The notes below the pieces were generated by a model. The model saw nothing but the letters and a program-made list of their open reading frames with translations. It had not been told where the DNA came from and searched no databases. This document shows, in pieces, positions 23,414 to 33,014 of a DNA stretch of 64,000 bases. This DNA is from Merluccius polli (taxonomy: Eukaryota > Chordata > Actinopteri > Gadiformes > Merlucciidae): the NCBI GenBank assembly GCA_030340625.1, contig JAOPHQ010001150.1, positions 84,501-148,500 of the forward strand, given 5' to 3'. Each line of letters begins with the position of its first letter. Position 1 is the stretch's first letter. Made by a program: the position numbers and the translations under genes.

Positions 23414-24788
23414 ACTCTGATAGGACGTCACAGTGTGATTAAGGTGTTTACATGTCTACAATAATGCCAATAAGACATGTGGAATACTCCACATGTCTTC
23501 ATTCAGTATTGATTACTCCCACTATGGGAATGCTGTTTACATGGCAGTGTGTTAATCTGAGTATTACATCAGTATAATATCAGTCCAGTGTTGTCTTATG
23601 TGTACGACTTATATTTATTGTTATTTATTTAATTTTAATGTTGAACAAGTTGAAGCCTCTCCCCTGTACTGTACCTGGATATTACAGGAGCCAAAATACA
23701 TTTCATAATCAAAATTCTAACTGCTCACTTTGTTTAAATACTTTTACTTTTACTTCTAATACTTAAGTACATTTTATATCAGAAAATTACTTTTGGTACT
23801 TAAGTACAGTAAATGTCAGGTACTTTCAGACTTTTACTCAAGTAATATTCTAAAAGGTGACTTTTACTTCTACCAAAGTCATTTTCTGGTACTTGTACTT
23901 TGACTCAAGTATCGCTTTCAAGTACTTTATACAAGACTGGCGAGTAGAGGAAAAACTTTAGTACACTGTAAATGCTAACATACAAATTAATTAAATATGA
24001 TAAGTGAACCAAACTCAGTTTTCATCAACCTGTTATGAACACTAATTTTAAATAAGTAAGTAGTAATTTGGGGTTGGAAAACATGCTTAACTTGATTTAT
24101 GGTCCGTGTACGAAGTATAATTAATTTACAGTTGTTCACGTTGTATAATGAAAAAGGCCAGTTTCGGGGGTATTGCCTAATTTCATTGTCCGAGACGTGC
24201 AATGCAATTGAGCGCGCCAAAGCGTCAGCTTGTTCCATTATCCAAGTTGTACAATGAAAATTGAACAAGGAAGTGGAGAGCCGGAAACAGAGACAGCTCG
24301 CCTTCAAAGTAAAGCTCGCCTTATAAGTAAAAGTCGTGCGTTTTGAAGCGTGAATTTAATTTAAGGAGAGCTAAACTAAATAAATAAACAAATAGCCTCA
24401 ATCAGGGGTCCTCAACTGATAGAGAGATGGAGCGGGGACCCCCTACTTATGTTGTGTAAAATTGTGTTTTATATTAAACTGGTCCTATAGTGCCATGTAT
24501 AAATGTACCTTGTTATTGTGCATTCAATACTAAGATATTGAAATAATACACAGGTTCATATATTCATGTGCAAGGTACAGTGAGTAGGGTGGCCATGCCA
24601 CTGCCATTCATAAACATAATGTAGCGTCCGCCAGGACGCGTTGGAAAGACGACGCAGTGGTGTTCAGCAAACAACATTTATTGTTGCAACAGAACAGGTT
24701 ACTGTCGGCCGTAATCACGCCAAAACAACTCCAACATAAAGTTAGCCGTAACTCTCTCCTAATGTTCCTCGCGCTCAACCCAGGCTCG

Positions 24789-24840
<52 letters not shown>

Positions 24841-24978
24841 CGCACGCGCACTCACACAGCCCTCATTCCGTCAAAAACTACAACACCACACCGGATCTAG
24901 AGCGGAAACAAAACAGGCACGCCGCAAAGAGTAGTAGACGTTACGTTTTGAGTGGATGGCGCGCGCGAGACGCCGAAA

Positions 24979-25137
24979 TGGATACCAATAATATTCTGAA
25001 TGGAAAGTTTACTTTTAAAAAGTTGCCAAATGGTTCCATTGACAAGACCAAAGTGATCTGTGTGTTTTGTCGTTGTGAACTGAGCTATCATCGCAGCACG
25101 TCCAGTCTGAAATACCACTTGATGGACTGCGGTCAAG
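24979..25137 (+). pseudogene. hAT transposase BED-finger exon fragment (left arm)
   Basis: Starts MDTNNILNGKFTFKKLPNG and continues KTKVICVFCRCELSYHRST, then SSLKYHL. A CxxC pair followed by an H-x-x-x-H/C-type end fits a BED zinc finger, the N-terminal DNA-binding module of hAT transposases of the ZBED1 type. Nothing of the catalytic domain follows. The same exon occurs inverted in the right arm (25775-25925). Confidence 0.65.
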
Positions 25138-25774
25138 CCAGCCGTTCCTCCGATCACCGTGGTCAAATGAGCCGCACTTATATTTCGAGTGTACAAATAT
25201 TCTCAGCATTACGGTAGAAGCGGAGAAACCGCGTATTCACTTCCGGTTTTTCAAAATAAATGTATTAAGAACCGTAAGCTATAATTAAAACCTACATTTA
25301 AATGAAATATGTTGTATTAAAGTGTTTCATGCGCCCATGATGAATGAAAAACTTAATATCAAGTATCTTTATTGCAACAATGTGGAGAAATGCCAAACTA
25401 AAAGTCCCATATTTATGCCTCCAAGTGGCATGTTTTGTTATATTTGAACTACTGTAAAATCACTTTGCTCAATATTCCCTGGCCATGGGTGGTATATTTG
25501 ACTTGTACACATGTAGGACTACACCCACATGCAATATCAAGCATTTTTACTGTACCATTTTGGAGATATTCTACAATAAAAGTCCCATATGTGTACCTTC
25601 GGATAGCACAAAACTACTGTAAATCAAATATACCACCCATAGTCAGGGAATATTGAGCAAATTGATTTTACAGCAGTTCAAATATATGCAATTGTGCTAT
25701 CCGATGGGACTCATATGGGACTTTTATTGTTGAAGTTCTCCAAAATGGTACAGTAAAAATGCTTGATATTGCAA

Positions 25775-25925
25775 GTGGTATTTCAGACTGGACGTGCTGC
25801 GATGATAGCTCAGTTCACAACGACAAAACACACAGATCACTTTGGTCTTGTCAATGGAACCATTTGGCAACTTTTTAAAAGTAAACTTTCCATTCAGAAT
25901 ATTATTGGTATCCATTTCGGCGTGT
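25775..25925 (-). pseudogene. hAT transposase BED-finger exon fragment (right arm)
   Basis: Mirror copy of the left-arm fragment on the opposite strand, with the same residues from MDTNNILNGKF to SSLKYHL. It shows that the palindrome duplicated part of a hAT transposon. Confidence 0.65.
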
Positions 25926-26043
25926 CGCGCTCGCCATCCACTCAAAACGTAACGTCTACTACTCTTAAACAAGTGTGTGCGGCGTGCCTGTTTTGTTTCC
26001 GCTCTAGATCCGGTGTGGTGTTGTAGTTTTTGACGGAATGAGG

Positions 26044-26512
26044 CATAGACATATATACATAGACGCCTCATAGACTGACGCTGCCCGTTAGAGCTGACGT
26101 AGCAGCGCGGCCGCCATCTTGGTAGGGGGCCCAGTGCGCCCCCAGTGCATTCATTTCTATGGAGGAAGGCGTATCCCCAACTACAATAATAAGCATAACT
26201 CCCCGAATTTTTACCGGATTTTCACACGGTTTGGTTTGTTACAAATGGCAGAGATTTATTTATGATAAAGGACGAATTTTTTTTTTTTTTTTTTTTTTTT
26301 AATAATAAGAATTATTGTTCAATCTTACTTGTGAAAGGTAATCCCACGCGATCTGGTGTCAATACTGCGCCGTAAGCTGCACAACATACTGGCATAGCTT
26401 GCTCTCCCGTTGACTCCTATGCTAGACTAGAGTGAGGACTCCCTACCAATATGGCGGCGACGCTGGGTTACGTTCCATCACGTCATGAGGCGTCTATGTA
26501 TATATGTCTATG
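26044..26512. mobile_element. 469-bp MITE nested in right palindrome arm
   Basis: Perfect 28-bp inverted repeats (CATAGACATATATACATAG... and its complement), flanked by an exact 8-bp TSD GAATGAGG (26036-26043 and 26513-26520). The left palindrome arm lacks it, so it inserted after the palindrome formed. An 8-bp TSD and CA-start fit hAT. A poly-T run (26278-26300) lies inside. No ORF is seen. Confidence 0.93.
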
Positions 26513-26547
26513 GAATGAGGGCTGTGTGAGTGCGCGCGCGCGCGCGC

Positions 26548-26602
<55 letters not shown>

Positions 26603-27399
26603 CGAGCCTGGGTTGAGCGCGAGGAACATAGAGAGAGTTACGGCTAACTTTATGTTGGAGTTGTTTTGGCGTGGTTACGGCCGACAGTAACCTGCTCTGT
26701 TGCAACAATAAATGTTGTTTGCTGAACAGCTGCGTCGTCTTTCCAACGCGTCCTGGCGGACGCTACATTATGTTTATGAATGGCAGTGGCATGGCCACCC
26801 TACTCACTGTACCTTGCACATGAATATATGAACCTGTGTATTATTTCAATATCTTAGTATTGAATGCACAATAACAAGGTACATTTATACATGGCACTAT
26901 AGGACCAGTTTAATATAAAACACAATTTTACACAACATAAGTAGGGGGTCCCCACTCCATCTATCAGTTTGGGGGTCCTTGGCCTGGAAAACGTTGAAGA
27001 CATTGAGGCTATTTGTTTATTTATTTAGTTTAGCTCTCCTTAAATTAAATTCACGCTTCAAAACGCACGACTTTTACTTATAAGGCGAGCTTTACTTTGA
27101 AGGCGAGCTGTCTCTGTTTCCGGCTCTCCACTTCCTTGTTCAATTTTCATTGTACAACTTGGATAATGGAACAAGCTGACGCTTTGGCGCGCTCAATTGC
27201 ATTGCACGTCTCGGACAATGAAATTAGGCAATACCCCCGAAACTGGCCTTTTTCATTATACAACGTGAACAACTGTAAATTAATTATACTTCGTACACGG
27301 ACCATTTATCCAAGTTAAGTCAAATTAGAAAAAATAATTTATTGTACCCAGTGTGCTTTGGGCGTTTTTTTGGACATGCGCAGACCTGCCTAATCTACT

Positions 27400-27970
27400 T
27401 TCCCGCACATTTTCACGTCAACGGTCAACCAGGAGCTCCCTTCAACACCTTAACCTAGCCTACTTGTGTTTGGCACATTGATTTGGTAAGTAAATATTTT
27501 ACTCTTTTGTAAACCGTCGCGTTGTCTTGTTGTAGTGTAGTACTGTGTTGCCAGGGAGAAGGTCGGCCGTTTGGCGTTGTTGCGTGTGGCGGAGCTTCGG
27601 TACCGGGACCACGGTGTTCCGACCCGCACAGGGAAGTTAGTTTCAGCCGACGCGACCCGGTTTTGTGCCGTTGTATGCATCCTTGCCGTGAAAAGCGCGC
27701 TTTTGCCGCTCCGCTGTTGGAAAAGTGAAGCAATTCGCCTCAATATCGCAAACAAACACTGGGGGAAATACTGTCTCGCGATTTAAGTATTTGTGAAGGG
27801 AAAAGAAGAGAATGACATTGGTTCGTCACACCTTAACCTAGCCTACTTGTGTTTGGCACATTGATTTGGGGGGGGGGGGGGGGGGGGGGGGGGAGAAGGT
27901 CGGCCGTTTGGCGTTGTTGCGTGTGGCGGAGCTTCGGTACCAGGACCACGGTGTTCCGACTCATCTAAAG
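27400..27970 (+). repeat. Tandem duplication with CpG-rich, promoter-like sequence
   Basis: The word CACCTTAACCTAGCCTACTT plus GTGTTTGGCACATTGATTTG is at about 27446 and again at about 27830. AGAAGGTCGGCCGTTTGGCG is at about 27558 and 27894. The first copy ends in a consensus splice donor (TTTG/GTAAGTAAAT at 27484), and could be a non-coding first exon of the downstream transposase gene. In the second copy the donor is replaced by a run of about 33 G. This is inference; no transcript evidence is available here. Confidence 0.5.
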
Positions 27971-28060
27971 AGTGCAAATAACCGATGTTGCCATGCGCGC
28001 GCTCGTGGGAGCCGTTGGAAGAGTTGAGAACTGTTTAAATCTTGGCGGTTGAAAAATTTG

Positions 28061-28153
28061 AATCGCCCCCCCCCCCCCCCCCAGTGTCGGACGCAGGTCC
28101 CCCCCCCCCCCTCCCTCAACAATTGCGAACACCCCCCCCCCCCCCCCCCCCAT
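28061..28153. repeat. Poly-C tracts
   Basis: Three long C-runs (about 28066-28082, 28099-28112 and 28131-28151), separated by short unique words. These are prone to assembly length errors. Confidence 0.85.
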
Positions 28154-28230
28154 CATTCTCACCTTTTTCACCCCGAGCCAGTTTGCATGCCTGCTTTCAG
28201 TAGGCTATGCTATGATATTGTGTGGAAATT

Positions 28231-29241
28231 AGCAATTTGAATGTATGACGTGGCTAAATAGGATGAATATAATGTAGCTTTTCTTATGTAGGTTCATTTA
28301 GGTCGAAAACAATAACATTCTGATTCAGATGTGGCCCACAATGAAATTACAATGAAAGAATTTGAAGTACCCCCAGTTAACCTTTACTAGGAAAGTGTCA
28401 CATGCATGAAACTCACTCTGGTTATACACAGTAGTCCCATCTCTAGACTGTGAAAAACATTTGATGCTGGGATCAACAAACAAAAATTACTGGAGGGTGC
28501 TTTTCATGGCAGGGCTGTGTTCTACTTGCTGCGATGTGCACCCCTAGTTAACTTGAACTAGGAAAGTGCATGGATGAAACTCACTCCACTTATCCGAATC
28601 AGTCAGATTTATTGTCACAAATCACCATCACCAGTACAGAGATGGGAGTATTATGTGTAACCAGAGTGAGTTTCATCCATGTGGCACTTTCCTAGTTCAA
28701 GTTAACTAGAGGTGCACATCGCAGCAAGTAGAACACAGCCCTGCCATGAAAAGCACCCTCCTGTAATTTTTTGTTGATCCCAGCATCAAATGTTTTTCAC
28801 AGTCTAGAGATGGGACTACTGTGTATAACCAGAGTGAGTTTCATGCATGTGACACTTTCCTAGTAAAGGTTAACTGGGGGGTGCACAACACAGGAAATGG
28901 AAAACAAGGTCTAAATGCAACTCACCTGCATATTTTTGTTCTCTTTTATCCCAGCATCGGGTACTTTAAACAGCATACAGATTTGGTGGATATATTTATT
29001 ATATTTAATTTTATTATTAAGCAGCATGAAAAATATTTCATATCTTATAAACAAGACAGAGAGAGCATATCCTTTAATGTTGAGAAACACATGACAATCA
29101 GTCACTTCAAATTCTTTCATCTTTTCATTGTAGGCCACATCTGAATCAGAATGTTATTGTTTTCAACTTAAATGAACCTGAATGGCAAGAAAAGCTACAT
29201 TATATTCAGCCTATTTAGCCACATCATACATTCAAATTGCT
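28231..29241. repeat. 1-kb palindrome (fold-back element)
   Basis: Outer ends AGCAATTTGAATGTATGA and TCATACATTCAAATTGCT match exactly as inverted repeats. Inner blocks such as GTTATACACAGTAGTCCCAT and TGATGCTGGGATCAACAA recur inverted at 28727-28830. The right arm has about 220 bp of extra AT-rich sequence (28885-29105). The centre is near 28630. No TSD was found. Confidence 0.88.
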
Positions 29242-29411
29242 CAAAAAACAACAAGGCAACAAATGCACACACAGAGGGCTATGGTATTTGTCAATCTCCC
29301 TCAATTTAAAGCTCAATATAGGAATACAGTTAACAAGAGTGATATTATAACAACCTGGTGTGTTGATTTGTGTGTCTGTATTTTGAAATTGTTGCCTTAA
29401 TTGTGTGTTTT

Positions 29412-30470
29412 TTCACTGTTCTCCATTCTGGCTGAAGCAGATGGTCAACTGTCCACACTTACCCCGCTCTCAGCAATTAAAGGTATTCACCTAATGCTTC
29501 ATACACTGAATAATCATTCAATATTTGTATTAGTTCCTTGGGTTTGGGTAAGAGAAATACATTAATGTTACTACAGTGGGATTATGATTAAACCAATTCC
29601 ATTGTTAAACCAATTCCATTAGAAAATGTTTTTACTTTTTTTAAACAAGTGCTTAATGCTGAAATGATCATGTCTTTTCAGGTCAACCAGAGCAGTACTC
29701 CCTAATGCAGTGGACTTGTAAGTACTGCACATTTTTTGCTGAAAAGAGAAGCTACTTGCTTAAGCATTACCGCTTAAAACATGGACTTAATACTCGGACA
29801 TCCCACTCCCATGCCTTCATAAGGAATGCCTCTGCACATTTAAATCTTCTCTTCACATCTCTAAATCTTCACTGTTCTCCATTCAGGCTGAAGCAGATGG
29901 TCAACTGTTCACACTTACCCCGCTCTCAGCAATTAAAGGTATTTACCTAATGCTTCATACACTGAATAATCATTCAATATTTGTATTAGTTCCTTGGGTT
30001 TGGGTAAGAGAAATACATTAATGTGACTACAGTGGGATTATGATAAAACCAATTCCATTGTTAAACGGATCAAGTTAATTTATTTTCCCATACACATTTG
30101 CAGACTAAAAAATTCATTGTATATTTCAATTTCATTATTTAAATAAAATCTTTAATTTCATTAAAAAATAATTTATTGCACATTTTAGTTTGTCAATGTT
30201 AAAATAATTCCAGATTTTAATTTGTGAATTGAATTAACTTTTTTTTAAACAAGTGCTTAATGCTGAAATGATCATGTCTTTTCAGGTCAACCAGAGCAGT
30301 AATCCCTAATGCAGTGGACTTGTAAGTACTGCACATTTTTTGCTGAAAAGAGAAGCTACTTGCTTAAGCATTACCGCTTAAAACATGGATTTAACACTCG
30401 GACATCCCCACTCCCATGCCTTCATAAGGAATGCCTCTGCACATTTAAATCTTTTAATGCACTCAAAGTA
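29412..30470 (+). repeat. Tandem duplication of a zinc-finger exon and its upstream intron
   Basis: Segment 29412-29865 is repeated as 29866-30470. Both copies contain a short exon-like piece (AAGCAGATGGTCAACTG, donor AAAG/GTATT), then an intron, then the acceptor TTTTCAG, then the exon starting GTCAACCAGAGCAGTA with the first C2H2 finger. The first copy breaks off inside the finger exon at about 29850. The second copy has an extra 170-bp AT-rich stretch and continues into the full gene. Confidence 0.85.
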
Positions 30471-32995
30471 CACCTTTCAAAAGGATGCAGGCAAAAGTGG
30501 AGAAACTGCATTTCACTGTCAGTTGTGCGACTTTGTGGAGCCTTGCACAGAAGCAGACTTCTTTACCCATTTGCGAAGACATCTTAAGCTGAGGCAAATG
30601 GTTGCTTGCCCATATCAGGACTGTAACTTTCAGAGTAGTGTTTATTCTACCTTTACTGCACACAAAAGCAAAGAGCATCAGATGCACAACAAGACGCTAT
30701 TCAAACAGGAAATTGTTTCAAAAAATGTAGTTGAAGAACTTCCAACAAATGCAAGTGTTCAGCTAGAGGAGAGTGACCCTGAAGTTGATGATATGGACTG
30801 TGAAGTTGCTGAGCAAAATGAAGATGTGGAGGACTTAGAGAATCAGTTGGAACACAATGTAGCTGCTCTTTTCCTGAAAATGTCAACAATTCTTAACATC
30901 TTTGAAACTGCCCTGCAAGAGGTCATAGATCAGATCAACCAAATTTATTTGTTATCACAGCCATTGCTACATTCTTCTATTCGAAGAGTTCTACATACGC
31001 ATTGTGCAAATGTTGATGATGCTTTAGTGAATGAGATAGCTCAAGTGGTCACTGAGAATAATGTTTTCCTCAAGTTCACTTCTGATGAGGGATCGTTGTC
31101 AACTGCTAACAGGCGAAAGTCATACATTTCAAGGGAATTCTCTTTGGTTATGCCAGTTGAATTTGTCCTAGAAAACAAGCAGAGTGTTGTGTATGTCCCC
31201 ATACTAAAAATGCTGTAAACATTACTGAGCAATAGAGAAATTCTCGAAAAGACCATGTCACATGAGGCAACTTTGTCAGAGAAATACCAATCTTACAGAG
31301 ATGGTGCCCGCTTCAAAGACAGTGCTTTCTTGAATGAGGAAGAATTCAGGATCGCTCTCCAACTGTATATTGATGATTTTGAGGTGGCTAACCCCTTGGG
31401 AACCTCCAGAAAAAAGCACAAACAAACTGCCATCTACTGGACACTTGGCAATTTACACCCTAAATATCGCTCGTCTCTCCATTCCATTCAGCTTGCTCTG
31501 CTTTGCAAGGCCAACAACATCAAAGACCAGGGTTATGCCAAAATTCTCCACCCTCTTATTCAGGACCTTGTTTTTCTTGAGCAACAAGGCATATATGTTG
31601 AACAGTTGGGAGCCACTGTTAAGGGCACAGTGTTATTTGTTGCAGCAGACAATCTGGCTGCCCACTCTTTGGGAGGGTTCTTTGAGTGCTTCAGAGTTAG
31701 CCAATTTTGTCGATTCTGTATGGCCAAGCAGGAAGAAAGGCAGGACAAAGAAGTACGGACAGGCTTATTTCAACAAAGAACAAAAGAAAACCATGACAAA
31801 CATGTGCAAGAGGTGTCACACGATTCAACCAAGGCTCAACAATACGGTGTGAAACGAAGCTGTCCGCTTACTGAAAGCTTGCAACATTTTCATGTTGTTG
31901 ATGGTTACCCTCCAGACATTCTGCATGATCTTCTGGAGGGTATTGTTCCAGTAGAGTTAGCTCTGTGCTTAAAGGCACTGCTGTTGAAGGGAACTATCTC
32001 CCTTGAGGCCCTGAATGATGCTATTAAAAAGTTCCCATACACATTTGCAGACAGAGTAAATCAACCCCAGCTCATTCCAAAAACCTTCTCCTCAAAGTCA
32101 ACAATTGGAGGAAATGGTCACGAAAATTGGACTCTTCTCCGACTTCTACCATTATTAATTGGTCAACACATTCCAGACGGTGATGAAACCTGGGTTGTTT
32201 TAATGACCTTAAAAGATGTGGTGGAATTGGCGATGTCCACAAGCTTTACAGTAGAGTCTTTGTGCTTTCTTGATAGCAAAATCTCTGACCATAGACACTT
32301 GTTTCAGAAGGTTTTCCCAGGTGAAAAGCTACGACCAAAGCACCACTACGTTGAGCATTACCCTCAGCTCATTCGAACCTTTGGTCCTTTATCTGATGTG
32401 GACAATGCGTTTTGAGGGGAAACACAAGTTCTTCAAGAAAGTTGTGCGTCACTCTCACAACTTTAAAAACATTTCCCTGACTTTAGCAAACAGACATCAG
32501 AAAATGATGGCCTTCCATCTAGCTGCCACAACTTTTTTTAAGCCATCTATTGAAATTCACAAAGTGAAGTCTGTGATGGTTTCCTCATTTCCGGAAAATG
32601 TGCAGAACTGGCTCAATCAAAGAAACAACCAGCTGAACACAGTCCTTGTAGCTTCCTCTGTCATCATTGATGGCATCAAGTACAGTTCTGGTATGGTCAT
32701 TTCTGTTGGATCTTGCGCAGGGCTCCCAGAGTTCAGACAAATCTCACAGATTGTTGTTATAAACACAGATGTTGCAGTTGTCTGCAGACTGATGACCTCA
32801 TGGTATGATGAGCATCTTAGAGTGTATGACCTCTGCAGCAACCATTTGCCCATCTTCTCAGTCACCCAGTTGTCAGATTTGAATGATGTTTCCTCTGTCA
32901 CTTTACAGAGTTCATGGCAAACAGCTTGTTACACTCAAACGGTACATATTATGCTAAGTGGATTAAACACTGAGATGTTGCATGTCTCAAGATAA
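30286..32995 (+). pseudogene. C2H2-finger plus TNP2/Plavaka-like DDE transposase, disrupted
   Basis: Encodes a large transposase-like protein. After the acceptor at 30285 come ATG 30309 and four C2H2 fingers (CKYCTFFAEKRSYLLKHYRL; CLHKECLCTFKSFNALKVHL; CQLCDFVEPCTEADFFTHLR; CPYQDCNFQSSVYSTFTAHK). Then an acidic linker and a long domain follow, with TAIYWTLGNLHPKYRSSLHS, VAADNLAAHSLGGFFECF, FCRFC, GYPPDILHDLLEGIVPVEL and MRFEGKHKFFKK. The Asp (31648), Asp (about 31915-31929) and Glu (32414) fit the D-D-E order of TNP2/Plavaka/KDZ-type transposases; this assignment is inferred. Breaks: a 1-bp shift near 30485, an in-frame TAA at 31216-31218, and a 2-bp loss near 32402. A donor-like ACG/GTACAT lies at about 32940. 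It is therefore a dead copy unless these are assembly errors. Confidence 0.75.
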
Positions 32996-33014
32996 TGTTC
33001 GCTTTTTATCACAG

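Larger units (their letters stand above)
22675..23939. mobile_element. hAT-type element, 1265 bp
   Basis: Starts CAGTGTTGTAATGTAACGAA and ends TACTTTATACAAGACTG, flanked by an exact 8-bp TSD GCGAGTAG (22667-22674 and 23940-23947). Long subterminal regions are full of TACTT/AAGTA words, a known teleost hAT pattern. The interior has a short open frame (about 22870-23070) with no recognised domain, and a nested element at 23184-23413. Confidence 0.93.
24086..27319. repeat. 3.2-kb palindrome with near-identical 1-kb arms
   Basis: The left arm (about 24086-25130) is the reverse complement of the right arm (about 25777-27319, excluding a 469-bp insertion). The outer 200-bp blocks translate to the same roughly 67-residue string on opposite strands, and the inner blocks differ by only a few bases. 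The 650-bp spacer is itself a weaker inverted repeat centred near 25620. Each arm holds a CA/TG microsatellite. Outer ends are CTTAACTTGATTTATGG and its partner CCATTTATCCAAGTTAAG; no TSD is evident. Confidence 0.93.

Noticed and set aside
23987..24307. Open frame repeated almost exactly at 27097-27318
   Set aside because: Identity is due to the palindrome arms. No domain is seen, and the two copies lie on opposite strands of the same repeat.
28821..29400. Two AT-rich frames of 107 and 72 codons
   Set aside because: The first lies in the right arm of a palindrome and the second runs from it into AT-rich DNA; neither has domain signal.
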